Below are positions 21,137 to 31,634 of a stretch of DNA of 64,000 nucleotides, piece after piece. The stretch lies in contig OZ020270.1 of the NCBI GenBank assembly GCA_963971225.1, forward strand, positions 28,891,123 through 28,955,122, written 5' to 3'. A program made the translations under genes and the position numbers. The notes below the pieces were generated by a model. It saw only the letters and a list, made by a program, of their open reading frames with translations. It made no database searches and was not told the DNA's origin. The first letter of the stretch is position 1; each line of letters begins with the position of its first letter. The stretch is from Melieria omissa (taxonomy: Eukaryota; Arthropoda; Insecta; Diptera; Ulidiidae).

Positions 21137-22333
21137 TTAAAGCTTTGGCAAGTCCGTACGGAATGATTTGCGTTGCAGAGTCGCGAAGTCCTTTTTCACT
21201 TCAGTGTGAAAATTTAGGGATCTGGGGGGTCGGACATTGGAAGATGAGGATTGTGGTTTCGACTTGGGCCGAAAGAGATTCAGCCGTTCCATTACCTCGT
21301 ATCTGCAGGTCAGAAACTCATTCATTTGTGACCAGGGGGGCAGATCCTTCCGGGATGTCAATGACTGCTCCCATAAAGCTAAGGTTGCTTCAGGCAATTT
21401 AGTAGAGCATATATATACCAGCAGCGGATCCCAATTGTCAGTGTCTACGGCCTGAGACTTGAGAATAGACAGACAATTGTTTACAGAATTCTGGATCCGC
21501 TGTAGTGCCTCACTATTTTCGGTGTGGGCAGGAGCGATATTCAATAGAGATCGAATTTGGCTGTCAACGAGGATGCGTTTCTTTTCATAGCGGCAACTTA
21601 GGGCTTCCCACGCGAGTTTGAAATTCCCATCGGTTAATGCGTATTGTTTAACAATAGCACCGGCTTGGCCTTGCGGTTTGTATCGGAGGTGATACAATTT
21701 TTGGGCTGGAGTGAGCTGGGGGTGGTTAATGTATACCGCAGTAAACATGTCCCGAAAGGACGGCCACTGCTCATAGCCCCCGAAGAATGTTTCGGTGTCG
21801 CAAGGAGGAACTTGGAGACAAATGTAGGAAGTATTTGCTGGTTCTAGGGGTTGAACCGGTTCCATGTGCGTAGCAGGCTGGGGGGACTGAGGTCGGAGCA
21901 TCTTAATGATGTCCAACATCTTAGCCATGCACAACTCGTATTGGTCTGTGCAGGCATCGATCTTTTGCCTCGCCGACTCTTTAAAACCGTCGGGCTGGCT
22001 GTTGTCTTCAGCAAGGAAGACTGCCTGATGTGCGCGCATTAGCCCCTTCCATTGGGCTTGCAGATTGTTCTGCTTAATTTGGACCAGTGATTTGGTCAAA
22101 TCCTCAATGGGAGCCGATGAAAACGGTGTGCATAATTGCACGAGTCTCTCGGACTCAAAACCAAAAGTGGCAACACTGGGATCGGTTGCTATGAGACCAG
22201 GTGGCTTCGAGCGAGTTTTGAGTGCCTCGCGAGTAACAGGAACTTTCAAATGTGTCTCAGTCGACTTTGAATATTTTGGAGAAGGAGACTCCAGTTTGTT
22301 TATTTGACGCTTGGGGGTTCGCTCAACAGGCAT
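21137..22333 (-). pseudogene. BEL/Pao gag
   Basis: A 398-codon frame with the BEL/Pao gag core (DUF1759-type): LPPCDTETFFGGYEQWPSFRDMF-like sequence near residues 175-200, LTPAQKLYHLRYKPQG, and a RYEKKRILVDSQIRSLLNI helix region. It forms the particle shell that packages element RNA. The start at 22333 follows the leader. The frame ends at 21137 because of a frameshift before the zinc knuckle. Little else seems damaged, so gag decay is limited compared with pol. Confidence 0.9.
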
Positions 22334-23822
22334 TTTAATGGCTTAAAAAAGCTCGAAAGGGGGTTTAAAATTCGTTTGAATACAAATACAAGGCTTATGG
22401 GAAATAAACCGAAACTATTACCGCGTCCGCGCGAACGATAATTTAGAATGGGGAAAAATACACGAAAGTGTAAAAAATTGTCAATACGAATTTGTATTTC
22501 TGTTGAGGATCAAAGTTTACAATTTTGTGTGTAAACGCGTCGAGAAATTTGTATATATATATCGGGAATAAACTACAAATATTTAAATAAGAATTGGGGA
22601 AATTATTATTAAACAACAAATTTTGTAATATAAAGGTATATGTGAATGTGTCTTTATTTGTGTGCAAACGTGAATACATGTTTGTTTGTAAAGATTCAGT
22701 GTATGTTAATATATGTATATTAGTGTATAAGTGTTTTCGGGTAATAATAATTAATTCCGATTATATTTGGTGAACGAACGTGGGGTGTTTTTGTCCCACT
22801 GTATTTACCTGGGGTGACAACAGCTGTGCAATGGGTGTATAAGCGCAGCACTCTTGAAAATAATTCAATGTGCTGCGAAAATAGGCTACTCGTCCCACTG
22901 TATTTGCGTTTGCTTACTTCTGCCAGCGAGAGTGGGTAAATTGCTTAGGCAGAAGTAGGAATGTGCAATTGCACTTGGAAGCAGCAGCGGGAGTGCTCGC
23001 TGCTCAGTGCTTGCGTATATCGCACAAAACAAAACGCGAAAATGCTGCGTACCTATTTACTGCACTAGAACAGTGCGTATTTGCTGGCTGCAGCGGAGTT
23101 TTTGCAGCTTCGGCAGCGAAGGTCGCACAAAAGAGACGGCGAAAATGTACAAAGCGCCGAATTGTGTGCAGTAGCGGAATTGCTAACTGCACTGCGCTGT
23201 TTTGTAAAAAGGGAAATATGCACACGATAAGCGGGGTACCAGAATGAAGATTTTTATCCTGGATTTTTGGGGAGTGGGTATATATTCGGAGTAGATATAT
23301 ATTTATAAAAATGTTCCGCTTATCTGTTTTTGGGCCCCGTGCCCGAGATTGGGGATCTCCTGCTGGATCTGTGTGTCCGCCGCTGTGCTGCGATGCTGTT
23401 GTTTGCGCTGTTGTTGTCTGTGCTGATCTATGCTCTGCGTTGTGGGTGTGTATTGTTGTTGTATTTTTGATGTGTGAGTTTTTGTTGTTGCACTATACTG
23501 CACTGTCCAATGTGTCGCTGTTTTTTTTTTTTTGTTTTTAATTTCTTGAATTTTATGCACTTTCTTCTGTTTCTTGTGGTTAGTTAGTTTTTCGTTGCAC
23601 TTTTTTGTTTGATTTGTGATGTCAATATGTGTATTTGTTTGTCACTTTTCCACTTGTTGTCACAATGTTTTTTTGTGAGTGTCTTTTCACTTGTTTCACA
23701 CCTATTTAAAATGTTGAAAATCGCGCTGTTTGTAATTGTTAATTGTTTTGTATATAAATTGTTTTATGTTCACTAGTATTTATCGTTTTTTGTTTTGTGT
23801 TTCGCGGCGCGGGTCCGCAGTA
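22334..23822 (-). other. BEL/Pao 5' leader
   Basis: About 1.5 kb between primer site and gag start, with no convincing coding sequence. It contains GT/TTG-rich stretches (23,390-23,700) and repeated GTCCCACTGTATTT words near 22,793 and 22,891. A packaging signal would be expected here but cannot be pinpointed. Confidence 0.6.
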
Positions 23823-23835
23823 GCTCGAAGGACCA
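23823..23835 (-). promoter_or_regulatory. BEL/Pao primer binding site (tRNA-Tyr type)
   Basis: TGGTCCTTCGAGC directly follows the 5' LTR. It is complementary to the 3' end of insect tRNA-Tyr (…GCTCGAAGGACCA, from general knowledge) for 13 nt; the next base differs. Confidence 0.75.
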
Positions 23836-24072
23836 TGAATCTGTTCGCGGCGGAGCGGTTAAATAAAAAATACGGAAGAGTTCGGTCTGGTGGTGTTTAT
23901 TTGTGGACGTATGAAATACAAGTAACAGAATGTACACGAAACATTAAACGATACAAACGGCCGAAGCCGGGGAGCAGAAGATATGGGGAACATGATTACA
24001 AAAGGAGAAGGAAGGATCGGGATAAGTGATGGGTTCGACGAATCACTAAATACAGCACAGTACATCTGAACA
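23836..24072 (-). repeat. BEL/Pao 5' LTR
   Basis: Partner of 19307-19543, same length. The CCCAA duplication follows at 24073-24077, and copia RT codons resume immediately (ending LEQLG). Confidence 0.93.
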
Positions 24073-24077
24073 CCCAA

Positions 24078-24573
24078 GTTGCTCCAACCTTGATGTTAAG
24101 CGATAGTACCACCTCGCTCCGGATTGACGTAAACCGTACAACGCCTTTTTTAAAGAACATACAGGATTGGGGGTGCGACGAATAGCTTCTAGCCATCTGG
24201 TCGCTGTTTCGATTATGTCTGCGTGATGCGTGTAGCTTTTGGAACCCACCCGCTTTCCGGATTCTATCTGACTTAAGATATCGGATAGTTGTTCAGCAAC
24301 AGACATATATACGCTCTCTTCGAGCTCACCGTTTAGGTACGCTGTGATCACATCCATTTGATGGATCTCTAAACCGATTTCTGCTGAGATTGCGGTCATC
24401 AGCCATATTGATGATGAGCGTGCTACAGGCGAGTACGTTTCATGGAAGTCCTCACCTGGACGCTGGGCGTAGCCTTTTGCTACTAGGCGTGCTTTCTTCT
24501 CGCCTTTTTCTCGGTCTTTTGTACGGAACACTAACATGCTGCCGATGACTCTTCGTTGTTCTGGGCGTTCCAC
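24078..24573 (-). pseudogene. copia reverse transcriptase, N-terminal part
   Basis: Reads ARLVAKGYAQRPGEDFHETYSPVAR, HQMDVITAYLNGELEE (motif A Asp) and KKALYGLRQSGARWYYRL, up to the BEL/Pao insertion. These are the canonical Ty1/copia RT landmarks. The YVDD half lies at 19106-19301. Upstream, 24574-24711 is out of frame with the integrase-linker region. Confidence 0.93.
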
Positions 24574-24951
24574 AATGTCCCACGTTCCGTTGCGTATTTG
24601 GGCTAAGTACTCGTCCTCAACTCAACTGCTTCACAGTACGTTTCAGGATCCATAGCAAGATACGCCATTTCACCCATTTCACTGAAAACACACTCTTCGA
24701 AATCATCGGAGTCACTGTCTTTTTGTTACTGTAGCAGGTCTTTTGGTCTGCTGCTTAAGTCGTATCTGTGCTTTGCCACGCTTCTCGAACACTTCGTTTA
24801 ATGTACGCGTTTCACTATCTTTTTCTTCTTTAGCATCAAATAATTGTAGTCCCGATTTAGCATTTAATTCAATTTCAACCTTATTTTCTTCTTTTGTTTC
24901 CAAGTCAAAAATATCATTATATTCGTTATTGAATCCGTATTCATAGACCAA
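24574..24951 (-). pseudogene. copia integrase-RT linker (frameshifted)
   Basis: An acidic, low-complexity stretch (ETKEENKVEIELN…) followed by a segment in another frame. It corresponds to the poorly conserved spacer between copia integrase and RT. Frameshifts fall near 24,711 and 24,945. Confidence 0.7.
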
Positions 24952-25735
24952 ATTTCACGTCGCGACTTATTATAACATTTCGTTTAGATTTTGACCACAT
25001 TCGGTAAGCTTTGGATTCGGATGAGTACCCGACAAAAACGCACGGTTCAGATCGAGAGTCGAATTTGCCTTTCGTAGGACTTTTGTTTAAAACATAACCT
25101 TTACACCCGAATATTTGCAAGTGAACAACCGACGGTTTTTTGTTTGTCCATATTGTGTACGGTATTTTATCGTTTGCTTTTGTAATACATCGATTTCGAA
25201 TGTAACACGCGCTATTTATTGCTTCGGCCCAAAACGCCGGGGGCGCACCTGCCTGCTTCATTATACACCTTGCCATTTCGACAAGCGTTCTGTTTTTGCG
25301 TTCTGCGATTCCATTTTGTTGTGGTGTGTGGGGCGTTGTTAAACGGCGCACTATGCCATTTGCTTCTAAGAATGAGTCGAACTCCCGATTGCAATATTCG
25401 CGGCCGTTGTCTGATTGCAGCGCCTTTATCTTTTGGCCCGTAAACGTTTCTGCTACTGCTTTATATTTTTTAAAAACACTTAGAACTTCCGATTTATTTT
25501 TAACAAAAAAAACCTCACAACACCGTGATTTGTCATCAATGAATGTTATAAAATATCTTGCACCGGAAAAAGATGCACACCGCATCGGGCCACAGACGTC
25601 GCTGTGCACAATTTCGAGTAAATTGTGTGTTCTATTGTTTTGATTTATCGGAAAACTTGTGCGCGTCTGCTTTTCGCTAATACACACTTCGCATGTCGAC
25701 ATTGTTAATTCTCTTTTAATGTCAAACACTTCCAC
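24941..25735 (-). pseudogene. copia integrase core
   Basis: The DDE integrase shows its three acidic positions in HSDVCGP, QSDNGREY and QNGIAERKNR, plus GARYFITFIDDKSR and VFVGY. The zinc-binding CEVC half lies at the N-terminus; its HxxxH partner (WHRKFGHLNENDL) is at the end of the upstream frame. The frames overlap at 25722-25735, so a frameshift splits the zinc domain. The product would insert copia cDNA into the chromosome. Confidence 0.93.
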
Positions 25736-26501
25736 TTTTCATCGTTTCTTTTAAATCATTTTCGTTCAAATGGCCGAATTTGCGGTGCCATACGTCCAAT
25801 TCATTTTCTTCGAACACCACTTTTGCCGCGTTTACACAATTTTGTAAGTAATATAAATTTCCGATTCGATTGGCGGTGCACAAGACCGTATTATTTTCCA
25901 TAACAACTGCTTCCTTTCGGCGAAAATGCACTTCGTAACCTTTATCTGTTATTTTTGAAACCGATAATAGATTTGTTCGCAAGTCATTTACGTACATAAC
26001 GTCTTCAACATTAAACTGTTCTTCGTGTCCCTTTTCGGTGACATTTATTTTGATATTACCGATTCCAGTTACTTTCGTTGTGTCGTTATTTGCTAAATTT
26101 AGAGTTTTGTCTGTATTTTGGAAATTTTGAAAATTGTTTTTGTCTGCACTCATGTGTGACGTACACCCACTATCCAAACACCAGTAATTGTTTTTATCAA
26201 CACACAAAAACGTTGATTCAGTTGTATTAAAAAGTGTTTTTTCGGTCAAATACTCTTCTACATGACGAGCATTTGCGTTTTGTGTGTTTTGTTTTGATCT
26301 GCAGTTTCTCGCGAAATGTTCAAATTTACCGCATTTAAAACACCCGGTGTTTACCATGTGCTCTTTTTTACCACCTTCTTTCGTTCCATGCATTCCAGTG
26401 TTTGTATTGTTGTTGTGCCGCCTTGCGTATATAACATTTTGCTCACTGCGTTCTTCTTTTGCTTTTCGCGACTGATCCTCTTCCAATATTTTCACTCTCA
26501 A
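25722..26501 (-). pseudogene. copia nucleocapsid and protease
   Basis: A CCHC knuckle (CFKCGKFEHFARNC) is followed by a retropepsin active site (WCLDSGCTSHM), the VLYV-like NVEDVMYVNDLRTNLLSVSK block, and the pre-integrase HxxxH (WHRKFGHLN). A frameshift near 26,550 separates it from gag. The domain order is ordinary for copia. Confidence 0.93.
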
Positions 26502-27019
26502 TATGTCTGGTTTAGGCAGCTCGTCCCTTGTTTCAAGCGCACAACGAAAGTCTCGAAGGCATGGGGCAAACTGTACAATAATAATATAGCGAGGAGGTCA
26601 TCACCCACTGTTACATTTATTTCTTTTAATTTTTTAACCGCGTCAAAAAAGTCATTTAAGTGTTCACGAATATTTTCGTCTTCGCGCATACGCGCCAGTG
26701 CCACCTTTTTGAGCAGCATTGCTTTTCGCGCAGGCCCCTTGGACTGGAACGTGGACTGCAATTTTATCCACATTTCGTTTGAAGTCTCACAGTCCGAGAT
26801 GAGCCCGAGCTCCGATGGGGCCATTGAAAGCATTATATCAGCACATGCTTTCTGATCAAAGTTTTTCCATTTTTCCGCCTCTTCGCCGGGAGGGCATGGC
26901 TTTGTCCCATTCGCATACGCCCATAAGTCATTTTTGACTAATATGGCGCGCATTTGCAGTTTCCATGTGGTGTAGTTCTCCGCGTTTAGCGGCTCAATTT
27001 TCACGACCGTACCAGACAT
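26498..27019 (-). pseudogene. copia gag (UBN2-type), native copy
   Basis: Start MSGTVVKIEPLNAENYTTWK, then WKNFDQKACADIMLSM and AMLLKKVALARMREDENIREHLNDF: standard copia gag. The frame slips just after SLPHAFE, about 10-20 bp from position 26546. That is the point where the tandem-array junction joins this gag to other sequence in units 2-4. It is the only array copy still connected to copia pol. Confidence 0.92.
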
Positions 27020-27120
27020 TTTTGTTCGAATTTTAATGTTTTGTGACCGAACACGTTTTCGCGTTTCGTCCTGCCCCTTTTTTATGAATTAACGATATCG
27101 AACAAAAACCGCGTGGGCGA

Positions 27121-27135
27121 GCTGGGCCCATAACC
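27121..27135 (-). promoter_or_regulatory. copia primer binding site (initiator tRNA-Met half-molecule)
   Basis: GGTTATGGGCCCAGC on the minus strand adjoins the LTR. It matches the internal initiator tRNA-Met primer site known for Drosophila copia (GGTTATGGGCCCAG…). Units 2 and 3 carry GGTTATGGACCCAGC instead; unit 4 keeps the original. Confidence 0.85.
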
Positions 27136-27275
27136 TATTAAAACGCACGACCGTTCAGCTTCAATGCCTTTATTCGAGTAAAGTTCAAAAAAGTAACATG
27201 TACAGAGTAGCAGGGTTGTATAAAACAGGAGTAATAGGCCAGGGTTGTAGGCGAACTATTTTGCCAGTTCTAACA
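27136..27275 (-). repeat. copia LTR, ~140 bp (unit 1)
   Basis: On the minus strand it runs from TGTTAGAACTGGC (TGTTGGAACTGGC in other units) to …TTTTAATA, immediately before the primer site. It contains a TATA-like TTTTATAC and an AATAAA signal. The start resembles copia LTRs; the TA end is atypical. Length is identical in all four units. Confidence 0.7.
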
Positions 27276-27416
27276 TATACTTTAATAATATTGAAGTTTT
27301 TGCCTGCACAAATACTGTTTTGTTTTACAATGCATTCGATTAACCGCTCACTACTTAAACTCACTACTGAGAGACCAATGATGCTTTAAACCACTGGCCG
27401 GCAAAGTTTGCTCATA
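27276..27416. other. Flank between copia LTR and Tc1 site
   Basis: Unassigned AT-rich sequence shared by all units. It ends at the TA target of the Tc1 element. Confidence 0.4.
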
Positions 27417-29083
27417 CTGTGAGCTTCAAAAGAAATTGTACACGGTTGTTTACTGTGTTTTTAATTTTATTTCAGTCTTTTACATAACGATTTAGTTCCT
27501 CATTTAACTTTTTTTAAATGTACCATTAGCCTCTTCCTATTTAAGAAAAAAGTTACATCAAAAATATTATTATAAAAAAAAATCTACAACAAAACATAAA
27601 ATACTCCATATTCATAGCGTCAAAAGAAAGTGTACAGTGGAAAGGAATTTATGGAAAATGGTATTTCAATATTTTGTTTGCTTTCCTTTCGCTTTGATTA
27701 CAGCCTGCAATCTTCTTGGCATTGATTCCACCAATTTTGCGGTAATTTCGGATGCAATTTTTTGCCATTCCTTCAACAAAGCCACTTGTAGAGAGTCCTT
27801 GCCACTTATTGTCCTTTTTCTAATTTGTCGGTCTAGATGTTCCCACAAATGCTCAATGGGATTGTGGTCCGGTGACTGGGGGGGATGATTCAGTTGTTTG
27901 GGTGTGTGATAAAGCAGCCATTCTTTCACTATTTTTGCTGTGTGCTTGGAATCGTTATCTTGTTGAAACACCCAAGTTCGATCCAAACACAGCTTTTCGA
28001 CGTTAGGTGGCAAATTATGTTTTAAAATATTGAGGTAGTCTATTTTTTCATAGTGCTCTCTATGAAAACCAAATTACCCACTCCACTCGCCGACATACAT
28101 CCCCACACCATCACCGAACCCCCACCATGCTTTACTGTGGATATTATATTCTGTTCGGAAAATTCCGTATTGCTGCATCTCCATATTCGAGCTGGTTTTT
28201 TCACGCCAAAAATTTCAAACTTGCTCTCGTCGCTAAAAAGTACATTGTTCCAGAAGGTATTATCTTTATTTTGATACTTTTTCGCAAAATCCAGACGTCG
28301 CTTTTGATTTTTCTTTGATATGTATGGCTTTGCTCTTGGAACTCTTCCATGGAGACCCTTTGCATGTAGTGTTCGACGAACTGTGCTGGCGCTAACTTTG
28401 ATGCCTGATGTGTTTGAAATGTCTTCTGAGATTTTAACCGCACTTTCTGTTGGATTTTTGTTTACCCTTCGTACAATTGACCGAATTTCACACTCAGTTA
28501 GTATCTTTGGCCTACCAGACTTTGCGCGATTTTCAACATTTCCCAACTGTTCATATTTATCAATAATTTTTTTACTGTATTGTGGCTTCTGTCAATCATA
28601 GAACCAATTTCACGTAATGTTTTTCCCTCGGCACGCAATTTCAGCACGAGCTCTCGAATATCAAGAGATGTTTGTTTACCCATCTTCGAAAAAAGTTGAT
28701 TGTAAATAACGACCAAAATCCTTTTGTATTGATCACGACTAAATCACAAACCATACTAATCAATTCAGTTATATTGTCTAAGCTGCGATACTAAAACAAA
28801 TGACAAAGGATAACGGTACATTTTATTCGTGGAAAATAACCAAAATAATTGCTTGCCCGACTGTGCACTTTCTTTTGACGCTATGAATATTGAGTATTTT
28901 TAGTTTTTCCAGTAAATTTTTTGTTATGATAATATTTTTGATATAGCTTTCTTTTTAAATGGGAAGAGGTCAATGGATGATTTAAAAAAAATGTTTAACG
29001 TTGAACTAAATCGTTTGTAAAAGACTGATATAAAATTGAAAACACAGTAAACAACTGTGTACACTTTCTTTTGACGCTCACAG
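27417..29083 (-). mobile_element. Tc1-like DNA transposon with IR/DR ends
   Basis: A 1,667-bp element flanked by TA (27415-27416, 29084-29085). Long inverted repeats of about 220 bp each carry two copies of the motif GCGTCAAAAGAAAGTGTAC (variant copy at the very left end): outer at about 27422 and 29057-29077, inner at 27617-27635 and 28863-28881. This is the IR/DR arrangement of Sleeping Beauty- and Minos-like elements. Units 2, 3 and 4 show the clean empty site CTCATATGAG. The element therefore either inserted after amplification or was absent from the amplified template. Confidence 0.95.
27666..28683 (-). pseudogene. Tc1-like DD34E transposase with two frameshifts
   Basis: Start at 28683 (MGKQTSLDIRELV…). 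The paired N-terminal HTH is seen in LREIGSMIDRSHNTVKK and, after a shift, in the SGRPK…SASTVRRTLHAKGL region. The DDE core reads LFSDESKFEIFG, WVFQQDNDSKHTA and SPDHNPIEHLWE, with exactly 34 residues between the second Asp and the Glu. Two frame breaks lie in A-runs near 28,575 and 28,055. They may be true decay or homopolymer errors. Length and all three acidic residues are otherwise complete, making this the least decayed transposase in the window. Confidence 0.93.
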
Positions 29084-29149
29084 TATGAGCAGTACGCTCA
29101 GCACACGTACACAGTACGCTCTCTCAATCAGCCGTTGTTCAGGTATAAT

Positions 29150-30659
29150 TTACACAGTGGAGAGAAATTTCACTGCGCTCACTAACACCATCTCCTTGTC
29201 AATTTTGCCGACCCCTGCTTTAAACTTCTTTTTCATCGTTCTTCTATCTTTAACATGTTCCCAATTATACTCGTGTCCAATGTTCTCCGTAATCTTCTGC
29301 TGTACCTGCTCACACGCTTCCTTGCTTTTGCAGGAGACGATGAGTCCGCCGCTGTTCAGCTCTCTCACTGCACTCACAAGACCGTCAGTCGGCTCTATTA
29401 CTTTCTTTAAAGCTTTTTTTCAGGGACCGTAACAGTTATAAGTTTTATTATAAAAATCAATGTTTATCAGTTATTTTTTGATTTTTATTTTATGACAACA
29501 AATAACAGTTATTTAGTATTTATATTTTAAAAATCCTTTAATAACAATTATTTTTGATTTTTTTCTTATTAGTCCATAAGTAACTGTTTTTTTCGATTTT
29601 TATTTTAGTTGTCCTATGATAACAGTTATTGGTGACTTTTATTTAAAAAAGTCATAATAAAAATCATTCATTGACTTTTATTTATAAAAATCATCAATAA
29701 AAATCATTCGGTGACTTTTATTTTTTAAGTCATCAATAAAAATCATTCAATGACTTTTATTTATAAAAGTCATCAAAAAGTCAATGAATGATTTTTATTA
29801 TGACTTTTTTAAATAAAAGTCACCAAAAACTGTTATCATAGGACAACTAAGATAAAAATCGAAAAAATACAGTTACTTATGGACTAATAAGAAAAAAATC
29901 AAAAATAATTAAAATATAAATTAAAAATCATTCTTTTTTTTTGATATTTCCGTAAAAATTACATAATAAAAGTTTATTGCCAAATTTGATTCTTGACACG
30001 AAAAGAAATGTGTTGGTATATTTCATTTATTTGTATGACTTTTCCTTCATAGTAAATTTTTCAAATATAGTTTTCATAAATAACTGTTATTTCCGGTCCC
30101 TGCTTTTTTTGTGTCTTTGTTTCTTTTCGTCTTATCTTTCGATTTTAGCACAATTTTGTTCTCAGTATGGTTTTGCGTTTGTTTTGCCGCCTGAGCATAT
30201 GTCATTTGTTTGTCATAATTTCTTCTGCTGTGTTCAGAGAAAATTCATTTAGTTTCTCACTATTTTTGTTTAGTTCTTTTAACATTTCAGACAATATCTC
30301 TTTTTTCATGAGATTCATTTAACTTCAATATTATGTACTAACAAAGCATTAAATTCAGTAACCAAACTATTTTTCATTTGAGCAAACACCTCTTCAACAG
30401 TGTATTTCATGTCGATTTTGTTTTGTTCGCCCTTCTGCAGAATATGTTTGATCTCAACAAATTTAGTGTTCGTATTGGATAAGGAACACTGATTGCAAAA
30501 CCATTTCAAATTAATATTGTCACTCAGTAATTTTATTTCATTTCTTTTAATATTACTACATTTAATACAAAAATTGCAGCCACAGCCGCCCGAACACAAT
30601 ATAATTTCGTCCAATTGAACCAAATTCACAGTACAATCCTTACATTCCGTTGGTGGCAT
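29150..30659 (-). pseudogene. LINE ORF1: PHD finger, coiled coil, gag-like region (unit 1)
   Basis: The N-terminal frame (30659-30315) holds a PHD-type zinc finger: CKDC, CSGGCGCNFCIKC and WFCNQC. A frameshift at about 30318 leads into an amphipathic coiled coil and a TYAQAAKQ motif. After a hAT MITE the protein resumes (KVIEPTDGLVSAVREL…GGLIVSC) and ends at 29150. PHD plus coiled coil plus this region is the ORF1 layout of CR1/Jockey-related insect LINEs and would bind element RNA. ORF2 is absent. Removing the MITE and one duplication rejoins the reading frame. Confidence 0.8.
29421..30102. mobile_element. Fold-back hAT MITE in LINE ORF1 (unit 1)
   Basis: A 682-bp element with ends CAGGGACCG(…)AACAGTTAT and the 8-bp duplication CTTTTTTT (29413-29420, 30103-30110). 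The interior is a huge inverted repeat: about 140-bp arms around 29545-29685 and 29773-29910. Tandem GACTTTTATTTATAAAA-TCATCAATAAAAATCATTC modules lie around the loop. No coding. The transcript or single strand would form a very long hairpin. Confidence 0.88.
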
Positions 30660-30885
30660 TTTGCCTCAGTTTATTAATTTTCATAACTATTGAAAGTCAC
30701 TGATTATAAAAATGTTTCACTTATGTTAATTCAATCCACTTGAAGTTAATAAACAATCTTTAACAAAATCGGGTTATTAGAATACATTCTTATCATAAAA
30801 TAATATAAATTTCACAGAGCTCCAAAATTGGCTTGTTATCACTTCCTTTCTCTCCTTTCCGATATTACCTTTTTGCATTGCTTTT
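30660..30885. other. LINE 5' region or spacer, no gene
   Basis: AT-rich sequence upstream of the ORF1 start up to the mariner fragment. Probably part of the LINE 5' UTR; nothing diagnostic. Confidence 0.35.
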
Positions 30886-31455
30886 GTAGCCGAAAATGTG
30901 CGTGAACATCCATCAACTCATCCACCGCTCTCAGGAATTGAACATTTCTCGCACATCTTTGATGAGAATTTTACGTAAAGATTTCGGTATGAAGGCTTAC
31001 AAAATTCAATTGGTCCAAGAACTGACCATCCGGCACGTAAAAATCGAACTTTTGGGCATCGTTTTCGAAAATTGAATAATCAGCCGAAATTCTGAAGTCA
31101 ATTGGCCGCCTCGGAGCTGCGATTTAAGTCCGTTGGACCTTTTTTGTGCGGAGCAGTAAAGGACAAGTGTTACGCTAACCCTCCAGAGACGATTGAAGCT
31201 TTGAAACATGAAATCGAAGTTGCCATTCAGGAAATTCTACCCGGAACAATCGAAAAAGTACTTGAAAATTGGGTTGACCGAATGGCGGTAAGGCCAGTCG
31301 TGGCAGTCATATGAACGATATCGTTTTTCATTCTTAAATAACAAAGTCCAAGCTTTGTAATAAAACAGGAATTTCCAAAAAATATTCATTGGTTTTATAT
31401 GCATATGCATTGGGTAACCGATGCAAATTCCAAATCTTAAATGGTCCACCCTGTA
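30886..31455 (+). pseudogene. mariner-like transposase C-terminal part with right end (unit 1)
   Basis: Plus-strand pieces read ENVREHPST-like, LNISRTSLRRILRKDFGMKAYKIQLVQEL and, after a large deletion, PFLCGAVKDKCYANPPETIEALKHEI. These are the HTH and C-terminus of DUF4817/mariner-type transposases. The catalytic centre is deleted. The terminus GGGTGGACCATTTAAG (reverse strand of 31440-31452) resembles the TAGGGTG end at 36802. The N-terminus of the same family lies at the far end of each unit. Confidence 0.75.
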
Positions 31456-31634
31456 TATATAAAAGAAAGTGGCTGTATGTGAATTACAGCATCACACTCA
31501 AACGGGCCGTTCGATTTGCATTGTTTTTTTTGTTGGATTCGTCTTGAGTCAGTTAGGGTTTAGACCACAACAGGTGGCTTTATACTTCAATTAATTCAAA
31601 TATTGTGCGAGATAAAGTTTGCCGGGTCAGCTAG
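31456..31634 (+). mobile_element. Helitron-like 3' terminus (unit 1)
   Basis: Ends TTTGCCGGGTCAGCTAG followed by T (CTAG at 31631-31634), similar to the CAGCTAG|T end at 4439. No Rep/helicase. Only the 3' end is recognisable, so this is a weak Helitron call. Confidence 0.4.

Larger units (their letters stand above)
19307..24072 (-). mobile_element. BEL/Pao LTR retrotransposon with large pol deletion
   Basis: Two 237-bp LTRs (TGAATCTG…CTGAACA as read on the plus strand) bound a 4,766-bp element with the 5-bp target duplication CCCAA (19302-19306 and 24073-24077). It sits inside copia RT. A TGGTCCTTCGAGC primer site adjoins the 5' LTR. Gag and protease are present; RT, RNase H and integrase are gone. 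The LTRs differ at about three positions, so the insertion is not brand new. It could only move using proteins from a complete relative. Confidence 0.93.
19106..27275 (-). mobile_element. Copia (Ty1/copia) retrotransposon, broken
   Basis: Minus-strand order is LTR (27275-27136), initiator tRNA-Met primer site, gag, protease, integrase, RT. The RT is split by a BEL/Pao element and ends at the TTAA of the piggyBac-like element at 19102. RNase H and the 3' LTR are missing from the window. Several frameshifts between gag, protease, integrase and RT make it inactive. Its LTR-gag end doubles as the left edge of unit 1 of the tandem array. Confidence 0.9.

Noticed and set aside
29545..29910. microRNA gene in the large hairpin
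   Set aside because: The hairpin is the body of a MITE with a TSD, far longer than a miRNA precursor, and it occurs once in each array unit. Small-RNA production is possible but unproven.
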